Positions 53,089 to 61,798 of a DNA stretch of 64,000 nt are shown here, in pieces. Both the position numbers and the translations under genes were made by a program. The notes beneath the pieces are model-generated. The model saw nothing but the letters and a program-made list of their open reading frames with translations, had not been told where the DNA came from and searched no databases. The DNA lies in contig NZ_SHKS01000003.1 in NCBI RefSeq assembly GCF_004217285.1, positions 95,161 to 159,160 of the forward strand. The letters run 5' to 3'. The DNA comes from Streptomyces sp. BK239. GTDB lineage: Bacteria > Actinomycetota > Actinomycetes > Streptomycetales > Streptomycetaceae. Each line of letters starts with the position of its first letter. Position 1 is the stretch's first letter.

Positions 53089-54497
53089 GTCCGGACCAGG
53101 CGCAGGCGCAGGAGGGCGGCGCGTCGCAGGAGGAGGGCTCGCCCCTGACACCGGCGCAGGAAGGCGGTTCGGCGCGGGTGTCGGAGGGCGGCGGCCGTCG
53201 GCTCGCGTACGCGCGTGTGCTGGACGTCGATCCCCTGCTCGACGATCCGAAGACCCGCATCGTGGTGTGCTGCGGGTCGGGCGGGGTCGGCAAGACGACG
53301 ACGGCGGCGGCGCTGGGCCTCAGGGCGGCCGAGCGGGGCCGCAAGGTGGTCGTCCTCACCATCGACCCGGCGCGCCGGCTCGCGCAGTCCATGGGCATCG
53401 ACTCGCTCGACAACACCCCGCGCCGCGTCAAGGGCGTCGAGGGGGACGGCGAGCTGCACGCGATGATGCTCGACATGAAGCGCACCTTCGACGAGGTCGT
53501 CGAGGCGCACGCCGACCCGGAGCGGGCGGCCTCCATCCTGGGCAACCCCTTCTACCAGTCGCTCTCGGCGGGCTTCGCGGGCACGCAGGAGTACATGGCG
53601 ATGGAGAAGCTGGGGCAGCTGCGGGCGAAGGACGAGTGGGACCTGATCGTCGTCGACACCCCGCCGTCCCGCTCGGCCCTGGACTTCCTGGACGCTCCCA
53701 AGCGGCTCGGATCGTTCCTGGACGGCCGGCTGATCCGGCTGCTGACGGCGCCGGCGAAGCTGGGCGGACGCGCGGGGATGAAGTTCCTCAACGTCGGGAT
53801 GTCGATGATGACCGGCACGCTCGGCAAGCTGCTGGGCGGCCAGCTCCTCAAGGACGTCCAGACCTTCGTCGCCGCGATGGACACCACGTTCGGCGGCTTC
53901 CGCACGCGCGCGGACGCGACGTACAAGCTGCTGCAGGCGCCCGGGACGGCGTTCCTCGTGGTGGCGGCGCCCGAGCGGGACGCGCTGCGGGAGGCCGCGT
54001 ACTTCGTGGAGCGACTGGCCGCCGAGAAGATGCCGTTGGCCGGTCTGGTGCTCAACCGGGTCCATGGCAGCGGGGCCGCCCAGCTGTCCGCCGAGCGGGC
54101 GCTCGCCGCCGCCGAAAATCTTGAGGAGCCCCGCATTGTGGATCAGGACGGCGGGAAAGCTGAACTTCGTAACTCTCCCGACACGCACGGCAGTTCAGAA
54201 GCTTCCGCAGCATCCCCCACACCCGGCGCCCAGCCGGACGGGACCCACACGACCGACGCAGATCACAGCACGGACCAGAGCGCCGATCAGCTCACCGCGG
54301 GCCTGCTGAGACTGCACGCCGACCGTATGCATCTGCTCTCCCGCGAGCAGCGCACGCGGGACCGCTTCATCGCGCGCCACCCCGAGGTGGCGGTGGCCGA
54401 AGTGGCCGCGCTGCCCGGCGACGTCCACGACCTCGCGGGACTGCGGGACATCGGCGGCCGCCTCGCGGCCGGGCGCACGGAGCTGCCCGACGCCTGA
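53085..54497 (+). CDS. Get3/ArsA-like ATPase, second of pair (Rv3680-like), with low-complexity insert
   Basis: A 470-residue ATPase. It has a 55-residue N-terminal Gln/Gly/Ser extension, a Walker A IVVCCGSGGVGKTTTAAALG (signature lysine replaced by Ser: S-G-G-V-G-K-T), switch I TIDPARRLAQSMG, and switch II LIVVDTPPSRSALDFLD. Hydrophobic helices such as GMKFLNVGMSMMTGTLGKLL could form a client groove. An insert of about 50 residues near 350-400 (Ser/Asp/Thr/His) has lower GC third positions than the rest. The ATG overlaps the partner's stop. It converges on wblA with a 16-base gap. Confidence 0.85.
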   Translation: MSPDQAQAQEGGASQEEGSPLTPAQEGGSARVSEGGGRRLAYARVLDVDPLLDDPKTRIVVCCGSGGVGKTTTAAALGLRAAERGRKVVVLTIDPARRLAQSMGIDSLDNTPRRVKGVEGDGELHAMMLDMKRTFDEVVEAHADPERAASILGNPFYQSLSAGFAGTQEYMAMEKLGQLRAKDEWDLIVVDTPPSRSALDFLDAPKRLGSFLDGRLIRLLTAPAKLGGRAGMKFLNVGMSMMTGTLGKLLGGQLLKDVQTFVAAMDTTFGGFRTRADATYKLLQAPGTAFLVVAAPERDALREAAYFVERLAAEKMPLAGLVLNRVHGSGAAQLSAERALAAAENLEEPRIVDQDGGKAELRNSPDTHGSSEASAASPTPGAQPDGTHTTDADHSTDQSADQLTAGLLRLHADRMHLLSREQRTRDRFIARHPEVAVAEVAALPGDVHDLAGLRDIGGRLAAGRTELPDA

Positions 54498-54513
54498 GCG
54501 GGGGGCGTCGCCC

Positions 54514-54852
54514 TCAGCTCACGGCCGCGTAGTGCGCGTACACCTGGTCGTCGTCGAGCGGCACGATGCCCGCTCCGCGCTCGTACTCCGAGCGCGCCGT
54601 CTCCAGGAGCCGGCGCCAGGAGGTCACCGTCGGCCGCCGGCGCAGCAGTGCGCGGCGCTCGCGCTCCGTCATGCCTCCCCACACGCCGAACTCGACGCGG
54701 TTGTCGAGCGCGTCGGCCAGGCACTCGGTCCGCACCGGGCATCCGGTGCACACCGCCTTGGCCCTGTTCTGCGCTGCTCCCTGAACGAACAGTTCATCCG
54801 GATCGGTAGTGCGGCAGGCGGCCTGCGCACTCCAGTCGGTAACCCAGCCCAT
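54514..54852 (-). CDS. wblA: WhiB-like iron-sulphur regulator WblA
   Basis: A 112-residue WhiB-family protein, exactly the length of WblA. The four cluster cysteines are Cys13, Cys35, Cys38 and Cys44 (AACRTTDPDE, AVCTGCPVRTEC), followed by GVWGGMTERERRALLRRR, the family turn and basic DNA-binding end. WblA is a global regulator of the switch from growth to development and antibiotic production; the M. tuberculosis equivalent is WhiB4 (Rv3681c). ATG 54852 (MGWVTDWSAQ) is chosen over the longer frame to 54909. It is divergent from the PBP gene and converges with the Get3-like pair, the same order as in mycobacteria. Confidence 0.95.
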   Translation of the reverse strand: MGWVTDWSAQAACRTTDPDELFVQGAAQNRAKAVCTGCPVRTECLADALDNRVEFGVWGGMTERERRALLRRRPTVTSWRRLLETARSEYERGAGIVPLDDDQVYAHYAAVS

Positions 54853-55261
54853 ACCGGCGCCGTCCTCTCCCGAATCGAGGCTCCCCCACGGCGGCAGCGG
54901 CATATTCACCGCCGCCAGTTGAGGACGTTACGGAAGGCGGGCACAGCGCAACACCCCCTTCGGGCCCAATCTTGAATGGCCCGAACGGACTATGGGTAAG
55001 CGGCAGATCACCCGGGGGAGTGAGCCTGCGACATACAGGACTATCCCGAAGCAAACGGGACAGTTCTATCGAGTCACAACGGATGCCTGGTGACACACAA
55101 GGCGAATTCGGACACGCCCCCGTCAAAAAAACCGGGGAACTTCCGGAACGATTCGGGGTCGCCGGACGTATTGATACGTAGCCCTGCTGCTGTGACAGTT
55201 GAGAGCAGCTTAGGCCAACGCCTATACGCGTGTCCGGCGAATGAGAACGTAGGCTGCCCCC
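54853..55261. promoter_or_regulatory. wblA-PBP divergent control region
   Basis: These 409 bases are lower in GC than the flanks. They contain ACGTAT-TG-ATACGT (55166-55179), a perfect 14-base palindrome 83-96 bases before the PBP start, and a CCCCG-N-A7-CCGGGG hairpin near 55110-55135. TTGAGAGCAGCTTAGGCC lies near 55199. No gene of its own. Confidence 0.5.
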
Positions 55262-57562
55262 ATGCCAAAAAAGCGCTCGGGTGGTGGCCTGACGGCGACG
55301 CAGCAGGCCGCCAAGTTCCTCGGTGTCAGTGTGCTCTCGGGAGCCGTGCTGGCCGGCATCGCGCTGCCGGCGTTCGGCGCGCTGGGCCTGGCCGCCAAGG
55401 GGACCGTGGAGTCCTTCGACGAGCTCCCGGCCAACCTCAAGACACCGCCGCTGAGCCAGCGCACCTCGATCCTCGACGCCCAGGGCAAGCCGATCGCCAC
55501 GGTCTACTCCCGTGACCGCACGGTCGTCGACCTCGCGAACATCTCGCCGTACATGCAGAAGGCGATCGTCGCCATCGAGGACTCCCGCTTCTACGAGCAC
55601 GGCGCGGTGGACCTCAAGGGCGTCCTGCGCGCGCTCAACAAGAACGCGCGCAGCGGCGAGGTGGCCCAGGGCGCGTCCACGCTCACCCAGCAGTACGTGA
55701 AGAACGTCTTCGTCGAGGAGGCCGGCGACGACCCGACGAAGGTCGCGCAGGCCATCCAGCAGACCATCGGCCGCAAGATCCGCGAGCTGAAGTACGCGAT
55801 CCAGGTCGAGGAGGAGCTCGGCAAGAAGAAGATCCTCGAGAACTACCTGAACATCACGTTCTTCGGGCAGCAGGCCTACGGCGTGGAGGCCGCCTCCCAG
55901 CGGTACTTCTCCAAGCGCGCCAAGGACCTGACCCTCCCGGAGGCGGCCCTGCTGGCCGGCATCGTCCAGTCGCCGAGCCGCTACGACCCGGTCAACGACG
56001 AGGCCGAGGCCACCAAGCGCCGCAACACCGTGCTCCAGCGCATGGCCGAGGTCGGCGACGTCTCGGCGGCCGACGCGGCCAAGGCCCAGAAGGCCCCGCT
56101 GGGTCTGAAGGTCACCAAGCCGAAGAACGGCTGCATCACGGCCGTCCAGGGCGCCAGCTTCTTCTGCAAGTACGTGGAGCGGGTCTTCCTCAGCGACCCG
56201 GTCTTCGGCAAGACGAAGGAGGAGCGCTCCAAGGTCTGGAACCAGGGTGGCCTGACCATCCGCACGACGCTCGACCCGCAGACCCAGAAGTCCGTCCAGG
56301 AGTCGCTGAAGGACCACGTCTACAAGACGGACAAGGTCGCCGCGGCCGCCACCATGGTCGAGCCGGGCACCGGCAAGATCCTCGGCATGGGCCAGTCGAA
56401 GCCGTACGGCTACGGCAAGAACGAGACCGAGTACAACTACTCGGTCAACAAGGCGATGGGCGGTTCGAACTTCGGCTTCCCGACGGGTTCGACGTTCAAG
56501 CCGTTCGTGGCCGCGGCCGCGCTGGAGCAGGGCCGGCCCATCAACCAGGCCTACCCGGCGCCGTTCGAGATGCCGTACCCGGAGACGGTCCAGACGTGCA
56601 GCGGCAGGCCGTGGGTCAACGACGGCAGGCCGAAGTACAAGCTGGAGAACGAGTCGGAGTCCGAGGTGGGCCCGTACGAGCTCAAGAAGGCGATGGAGCT
56701 CTCGGTCAACACCTACTTCGTGCAGATGCTCGCCGACATCGGCATGTGCCCGGTGGTGAAGATGACCAACGCTCTCGGCGTGGTCCAGGGCAACGGAGAC
56801 AAGGTGCCCGAGGTGCCGTCGTCGATGACGCTCGGTTCGACCGGCCTCTCGCCGCTGACGATGGCGAGCGCGTACGCCGCCTTCGCCGCGCGCGGCATGT
56901 ACTGCACGCCGATCGCCATCGAGTCCATCACCCAGACCGTGGGCGGCCAGAAGAAGTCGCTCGAGGTCCCGAAGTCGACCTGCTCGCGCGCGATGAGCGA
57001 GAAGACCGCGGACAGCATCAACACGCTGCTGAGCGGTGTGACGGACTCCGGCACGGGCCGTCAGGCCGGTCTGTCCGGCCGCGACAACGCCGGCAAGACG
57101 GGTACGACGGACGAGCGCAAGAACGCCTGGTTCGTCGGCTACACCCCGAACCTCTCGGGCGCCGTCTGGGTCGGCAGCGCCACCCAGAAGGTCAAGATGA
57201 ACCGCATCACCATCGGCGGCCGCTACCACGGCCAGGTCTTCGGCGGAGACACCCCCGGCCCCATCTGGCGGGACGCCATGACCGGCGCGCTGGAGGGCAA
57301 GGAGGCCACGCCGTTCCACATGGTCGACCTCCCGAAGCCCGCTCCCGAGCGGAAGGACGACGGGAACGGCGACGGCCGCGGCGATGACGGGAACAAGGGG
57401 AACAACGGCGGTAACGGCAACGAGGGCTTCATCGGAGGCCTCTTCAACGGCGGCGCGTCGAACGGCGGTGCCAACGGCGGCATCACCCTCCCGGACAACC
57501 TGTTCCAGGGACAGGGCAACGGCGGGAACAACGGACGCAACGGCTCCGGCGGACGCCGGTGA
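55262..57562 (+). CDS. Class A penicillin-binding protein (PonA2-like)
   Basis: A 766-residue bifunctional peptidoglycan synthase. An N-terminal membrane helix (FLGVSVLSGAVLAGIALPAF) is followed by the GT51 transglycosylase with IEDSRFYEHG (catalytic Glu about 104) and GASTLTQQYVKN. The transpeptidase has STFKP (Ser about 411), SVN (about 481) and KTGTT (about 612). There is no PASTA domain; the C-terminus is Gly/Asn-rich, about 75 residues. It polymerises and cross-links the wall. The M. tuberculosis equivalent is PonA2 (Rv3682). ATG 55262 has weak upstream pairing (GTAGGCTGCCCCC). Confidence 0.95.
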   Translation: MPKKRSGGGLTATQQAAKFLGVSVLSGAVLAGIALPAFGALGLAAKGTVESFDELPANLKTPPLSQRTSILDAQGKPIATVYSRDRTVVDLANISPYMQKAIVAIEDSRFYEHGAVDLKGVLRALNKNARSGEVAQGASTLTQQYVKNVFVEEAGDDPTKVAQAIQQTIGRKIRELKYAIQVEEELGKKKILENYLNITFFGQQAYGVEAASQRYFSKRAKDLTLPEAALLAGIVQSPSRYDPVNDEAEATKRRNTVLQRMAEVGDVSAADAAKAQKAPLGLKVTKPKNGCITAVQGASFFCKYVERVFLSDPVFGKTKEERSKVWNQGGLTIRTTLDPQTQKSVQESLKDHVYKTDKVAAAATMVEPGTGKILGMGQSKPYGYGKNETEYNYSVNKAMGGSNFGFPTGSTFKPFVAAAALEQGRPINQAYPAPFEMPYPETVQTCSGRPWVNDGRPKYKLENESESEVGPYELKKAMELSVNTYFVQMLADIGMCPVVKMTNALGVVQGNGDKVPEVPSSMTLGSTGLSPLTMASAYAAFAARGMYCTPIAIESITQTVGGQKKSLEVPKSTCSRAMSEKTADSINTLLSGVTDSGTGRQAGLSGRDNAGKTGTTDERKNAWFVGYTPNLSGAVWVGSATQKVKMNRITIGGRYHGQVFGGDTPGPIWRDAMTGALEGKEATPFHMVDLPKPAPERKDDGNGDGRGDDGNKGNNGGNGNEGFIGGLFNGGASNGGANGGITLPDNLFQGQGNGGNNGRNGSGGRR

Positions 57563-57629
57563 GGACACCGCCGCGCCCGGCCGACCGGGCGGGCGGCTCC
57601 TGAGCCGCCGACCTGCTCCCGCGTGACGA

Positions 57630-57665
57630 ACGGCCCCTGCTTCCCGTACGGGAGGCGGGGGCCGT
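57630..57665. terminator. Bidirectional terminator between PBP and yqeY
   Basis: ACGGCCCC pairs with GGGGCCGT and an inner CTTCCCG pairs with CGGGAGG, an almost unbroken stem in a 191-base convergent gap. Confidence 0.8.
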
Positions 57666-57753
57666 CGGTTCGGGCGGGGCGGGCGGGGGCGGCGGGACGT
57701 TGGGGGGGCGGGGCAGAGGGGACTGGCCCTCGTCGCCACTCAGAGAGACGCCG

Positions 57754-58218
57754 TCAGCCGGCGAGAAGCTTCTTGACCGCGGCGGCGACACGACCGCCCT
57801 CGGCCAGGCCGGCCACCTTCGGGTTCACGATCTTCATGACGGCGCCCATGGCCCGCGGCCCTTCGGCCCCGGCGGCCTTCGCCTCCTGGACGGCCTGGGC
57901 GACGATGCCGTCCAGCTCCTCGTCGCTGAGCTGCTTGGGCAGGTACTCGGCGAGGACCTCGCCCTCCGCCTTCTCCCGCTCGGCCGACTCGGCGCGACCA
58001 CCCTGCGCGAAGGCCTCGGCGGCCTCCCGCCGCTTCTTCGCCTCGCGGGTGATCACTTTCTGCACCTCGTCGTCGGAGAGCTCGCGCTTCTCCTTGCCCG
58101 CGACCTCCTCCTTGGTGATCGCGGCGAGCGTCAGCCGGAGCGTCGAGGAGCGGAGCTCGTCGCGCTCCTTGATCGCGGCGTTGAGGTCTTCCTGCAGCTT
58201 CGACTTGAGCGTGGTCAT
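57754..58218 (-). CDS. GatB/YqeY domain protein
   Basis: A 154-residue helical protein: MTTLKSKLQEDLNAAIKERD, LTLAAITKEEVAGKEKRELS, VITREAKKRREAAEAF and VMKIVNPKVAGLAEGGRVAA, the full YqeY pattern. The domain is the tRNA-binding tail of GatB found alone; it may assist tRNA-dependent amidation or another tRNA function. The ATG at 58218 has no ribosome binding site; CAATCT about six bases upstream could be a -10 box. The frame stays open upstream without a start signal. Confidence 0.88.
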   Translation of the reverse strand: MTTLKSKLQEDLNAAIKERDELRSSTLRLTLAAITKEEVAGKEKRELSDDEVQKVITREAKKRREAAEAFAQGGRAESAEREKAEGEVLAEYLPKQLSDEELDGIVAQAVQEAKAAGAEGPRAMGAVMKIVNPKVAGLAEGGRVAAAVKKLLAG

Positions 58219-58360
58219 GGGTGAGATTGTCGCAGGTGCGCACGGCGCGGCGCCCGTACATTTAAGGGGCGGCGGCTCAGGGGCACTTGGGGGGCGACCG
58301 AGGGACGTCTCAGGAGGCCGCGAGGTCGGAACCACGCCCTCCGTCTGACACGATGGACGT

Positions 58361-59287
58361 ATGCGCGCGCGATACGGAGTACCACTGTCCCTCGCGGCGG
58401 CAGGCGCCGCCGGTCTGGTGTACGCGGCGGGTTTCGAGGCCCGCTCCTTCCGCTTGCGGAGGGTGACGGTCCCCGTCCTGCCCGCCGGGATGCGCCCCCT
58501 GCGCGTGTTGCAGGTCTCGGACATCCACATGGTGAGCGGGCAGCGCAAGAAGCAGCGCTGGCTGCGTTCGCTGGCCGGCCTGCGCCCCGACTTCGTGATC
58601 AACACGGGCGACAACCTGTCCGACCCCGAGGGCGTCCCGGAGGTCCTGGACGCGCTGGGCCCGCTGATGGAGTTCCCCGGCGCGTACGTCTTCGGCTCCA
58701 ACGACTACTACGGCCCGAAGCTGCGCAACCCCGCCCGGTACCTGCTGGAGAAGGCCCAGGGCCGTCACGGCCTGAACGGCAACCCGCCCGCCGTCGACGT
58801 CGTGCACAACCCGTGGGAGGACCTGCGCGACGCCTTCGACGGCGCGGGCTGGCTGAACCTGACGAACGCGCGCGGCACGCTGAAGACCGAGGGCGCGTCG
58901 GTGGAGCTGACGGGACTGGACGACCCGCACATCAAGCGGGACCGGTACGCGCGGGTGGCCGGCGGCCCGTCGAACGGCGTGGACTTCTCGATGGGCGTGG
59001 TGCACGCTCCGTACCTGCGGACGCTGGACGCGTTCACGGCGGACGACTACCCGCTGATCCTCGCCGGCCACACCCACGGCGGCCAGCTGTGCATCCCCTT
59101 CTACGGCGCCCTCGTCACCAACTGCGACCTGGACACCGACCGCGTGAAGGGGCTGTCCACGCACACGGTGGAGGGCCGCACGTCGTACCTGCACGTCTCG
59201 GCCGGCTGCGGCACGAGCCGCTACACGCCGGTACGTTTCGCCTGCCCGCCGGAGGCGACGCTGCTGACGCTGATCGAAAAGGAGTAG
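58361..59287 (+). CDS. Metallophosphoesterase with N-terminal membrane helix
   Basis: A 308-residue calcineurin-like phosphoesterase. Metal motifs are VSDIHMVS (about 53), NTGDNLSD (about 84), FGSNDYYG (the GNHD motif, here GSND) and AGHTHGGQL (about 235). The N-terminus has a hydrophobic stretch (VPLSLAAAGAAGLVYAAGF), so it is an anchored or secreted enzyme. Related proteins (YkuE/YaeI) act on lipid or nucleotide phosphates. Equivalent to Rv3683. There is no good ribosome binding site; an ATG nine bases earlier is out of frame. Confidence 0.87.
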   Translation: MRARYGVPLSLAAAGAAGLVYAAGFEARSFRLRRVTVPVLPAGMRPLRVLQVSDIHMVSGQRKKQRWLRSLAGLRPDFVINTGDNLSDPEGVPEVLDALGPLMEFPGAYVFGSNDYYGPKLRNPARYLLEKAQGRHGLNGNPPAVDVVHNPWEDLRDAFDGAGWLNLTNARGTLKTEGASVELTGLDDPHIKRDRYARVAGGPSNGVDFSMGVVHAPYLRTLDAFTADDYPLILAGHTHGGQLCIPFYGALVTNCDLDTDRVKGLSTHTVEGRTSYLHVSAGCGTSRYTPVRFACPPEATLLTLIEKE

Positions 59288-59433
59288 CGGAGGCCCCGAC
59301 CGGGACGCAGAGCGCCCCGCCCCCGGCTCGCCGGCAACGTCCCCGGCCCCCTGCGGCACCACCGCAAAACCGGATTTCGTCTCCGGCCACCAGTGGGCTA
59401 AAGTAAACGACGTCACCGCGACAGCAGTGACAT

Positions 59434-59507
59434 CGGGGTGTAGCGCAGCTTGGCAGCGCGCTTCGTTCGGGACGAAGAGGTCGTGGGTTCAAATCCCGCC
59501 ACCCCGA
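59434..59507 (+). tRNA. tRNA-Pro (anticodon CGG)
   Basis: A 74-nucleotide cloverleaf. The acceptor CGGGGTG pairs with CACCCCG, the D arm is AGCGCAGCTTGGCAGCGC, the anticodon stem CTTCG..CGAAG closes the loop TTCGGGA (anticodon CGG), and the T loop is GTTCAAATC. CCG codons are abundant in this genome. CCA is not encoded. A perfect terminator follows 16 bases later. Confidence 0.96.
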
Positions 59508-59523
59508 CAGCTGAGTAGCAGGT

Positions 59524-59558
59524 CAGAGGGCCCTTACCGGATCGGTAAGGGCCCTCTG
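59524..59558 (+). terminator. Terminator after tRNA-Pro
   Basis: CAGAGGGCCCTTACCG pairs perfectly with its complement around the three-base loop GAT, a 16-pair stem. Confidence 0.92.
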
Positions 59559-59802
59559 ACGTTGCCGCGTGACTATCTGGTGCGCGCCCGCTTCCCCTCG
59601 CACGCCAGGCCCTGGAGCAGCTCACGGCGTTCGGCACACGGGCCCCGTCCGCGGTGTGCACCGCCGCCGGGGCCCGTGTGCCCTCTGCCCGCCCCGCAGT
59701 TCGCAGCCCTGGGCGAACAGACCGCAGCCCGCCTTGTTCGCCGCGGGCGGGGAGCTGTCGTGGCGCTGTGCGTGCTGTACGCGGGCGTTGCCCGGCCCTG
59801 CG

Positions 59803-61602
59803 CTAGAAGGTCAGGTTCCAGGCGTCGATCTTGCCTGTGTCGGAAGCGGCGTTGTCGTTGACGCGCAGCTTCCAGGTGCCGTTCGCGACCTCCGAGGAGG
59901 CGTTCACGGTGTAGGTCTGGGCGATGTTGTCGGCGCCGCCGCCGGCGCGGTTGTGCAGTGTGTAGACGGTGCCGTCCGGTGCCACCAGGTCGACCTTCAG
60001 GTCACCGATGTAGGTGTGCTTGATGTCCACACCCACCTTGAGGGTGGCCGGGGCGTTGCCGGTCACACCGGTCACGGCGATCGGGCTCTCCACGGTCGCG
60101 TTGTCGTTGACGGCGAAGTCCGCGAGGTTCTCGAAGTACTTGCCGGGCGGCGGGGTGGTCCCGACGGCCTTGAGGGCGTCCACCTGTCCTTCGCCGAAGA
60201 ACGAGTTGCTGGCCGTCGTGCCCGTGCAGCGGCTGTCCGAGGAGCAGGCGATGTCGTTGGCCTGCCCGGCCAGCTTGGCGCGGATCTGCGCCGGGGTGAT
60301 GCCCGGGTTGGCGCTGGCGAGGAGTGCCGCGACGCCGACCACGTGCGGGGTGGCCATCGAGGTGCCGCTCTTGCTGCCGTAGCCGCCGCCGGGGACGGTG
60401 GAGTACACGTTGCTGCCCGGCGCCGCGACGTCGATGACGCCCTGACCGTAGTTGGAGAACGAGGCCTTGGTGACGCCCGTGCCGTTGGCCGCGACCGTGA
60501 CCACGCCCGGCAGCTCGGTCGGGATGTCGAGGCAGGCGTTGGTGATGGTGCGGGTGACCGGCGTCGAGTCGTTCGGGCTCGCGGAGTCGGTCGTCTTGTG
60601 GGCGAGGTCGTAGTTCTCGTTGCCCGCGGCGGCGATCTGGAGGGAGCCCTTGCCCTCGGCGTACTCCTGGGCGCGCTTGACGCCCTCGATGATGGCGGCC
60701 TGGTCGACGTTGTCCGGGCAGTTGAACTGCCACGGGTCCGTGTAATAGCTGTTGTTGGTGACCTTGAAGCCGTGGTCACCGGCCCAGACGAAGCCGCAGA
60801 TGGTGTTCTCGGCGAAGAAGAAGGAGTTGCCCGGCTCGGCGACCCGGACCGCGGCGATCTTCACCCCGGGGGCCACGCCGACGACGCCCTTGCCGTTCTT
60901 GGCCGCGGCGACGGTGCCCGCCACGTGCGTGCCGTGCGTGTCGACGTCCCGCCACGCGCCGGTACGGGTGTCGGGCTTGCCGTAGGCGCAGGAGACCGAG
61001 TCGGCCGCGTCGAAGTTGGGCGCCAGGTCCTGGTGCTGGTCGTCCACACCGGTGTCCAGGATGCCGACCGTGACGGAGGCGGAGCCCGGGTTCACGGCCC
61101 AGGCCTGGTCGGCCTTGATCTGGCTCATGTCGGCCCGGACCGGTTCTCCGGCCGGGGTCGAGGACTGGGCCGGATTGGCCGGGAGCGCCGGGTTGTAGGC
61201 GTCGGCCGGGACGTCCGAGGTACGCGTGGCGCCTACCTGTTGCACGCCGGCGACGCCGCGCATGGTGCCGGCGAAGGTGCTGGACGCCGAGTGGGCGACG
61301 ATCACGCCGATGGCGTCGAAGTTCGAGAAGACGGTGCCGCCGTTGGCCGTGATCGCCGAGCGGACCGCCGAACTGTCACCGGGGGCGGTGATCACGAGGT
61401 AGGCACGCGTCCCGGCCACCCAGGTCGCACTCCGGGATGCCGGCACGGCGGCAGGAGCGTGGGCCTTGGCGGCCGGCGCGGTGGAGGGGACGACGGGGAG
61501 CGTGCCCGCGAGGGCTCCCGGGGCGCCGAAGGCGAGGGCGGCACCGAGCGTGGCCGCCAGCACCAGCGTGCGTCTGGGGCGGCTGGATATGTGGGGTATC
61601 AA
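59803..61602 (-). CDS. Secreted subtilisin (S8) with I9 propeptide and P-domain
   Basis: A 599-residue exported protease. TTG 61602 is chosen: GGAGGAC lies seven bases upstream and the next codons give (M)IPHISSRPRRTLVLAATLG, a signal peptide ending AGALAG. A short I9-like propeptide region (RAYLVITAPGDSSAVRSAI) follows. The triad is Asp in VGILDTGVDD (about 181), His in DTHGTHVAGT (about 222) and Ser in GTSMATPHVV (about 415). The C-terminal part (VNDNATVESPIAVTG, NGTWKLRVNDNAASDTGKID) is a proprotein-convertase P-domain. The frame upstream of TTG is low quality. Broad extracellular proteolysis is likely. Confidence 0.9.
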   Translation of the reverse strand: MIPHISSRPRRTLVLAATLGAALAFGAPGALAGTLPVVPSTAPAAKAHAPAAVPASRSATWVAGTRAYLVITAPGDSSAVRSAITANGGTVFSNFDAIGVIVAHSASSTFAGTMRGVAGVQQVGATRTSDVPADAYNPALPANPAQSSTPAGEPVRADMSQIKADQAWAVNPGSASVTVGILDTGVDDQHQDLAPNFDAADSVSCAYGKPDTRTGAWRDVDTHGTHVAGTVAAAKNGKGVVGVAPGVKIAAVRVAEPGNSFFFAENTICGFVWAGDHGFKVTNNSYYTDPWQFNCPDNVDQAAIIEGVKRAQEYAEGKGSLQIAAAGNENYDLAHKTTDSASPNDSTPVTRTITNACLDIPTELPGVVTVAANGTGVTKASFSNYGQGVIDVAAPGSNVYSTVPGGGYGSKSGTSMATPHVVGVAALLASANPGITPAQIRAKLAGQANDIACSSDSRCTGTTASNSFFGEGQVDALKAVGTTPPPGKYFENLADFAVNDNATVESPIAVTGVTGNAPATLKVGVDIKHTYIGDLKVDLVAPDGTVYTLHNRAGGGADNIAQTYTVNASSEVANGTWKLRVNDNAASDTGKIDAWNLTF

Positions 61603-61798
61603 TGCGTCCTCCGGAGACGGCCCGGCCGTGCTGAGGGCACCGGCCGGGCCGTACGAAACGAGTGGTGGATGCAAGATGTCAGGTGCATGCTCTTGCGGGG
61701 AAGTACCTTTCCGCGCAGGAGCGTCATAGAGGCATGGCTGAAAGCAGACGTAGTCCGGGCATCGGGGATCGGGATCCACCGAGAGGTCTCCCAGGGGG

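Noticed and set aside
59559..59802. Attachment-site remnant downstream of tRNA-Pro
   Set aside because: No repeat of the tRNA 3' end and no integrase were found in the following sequence.
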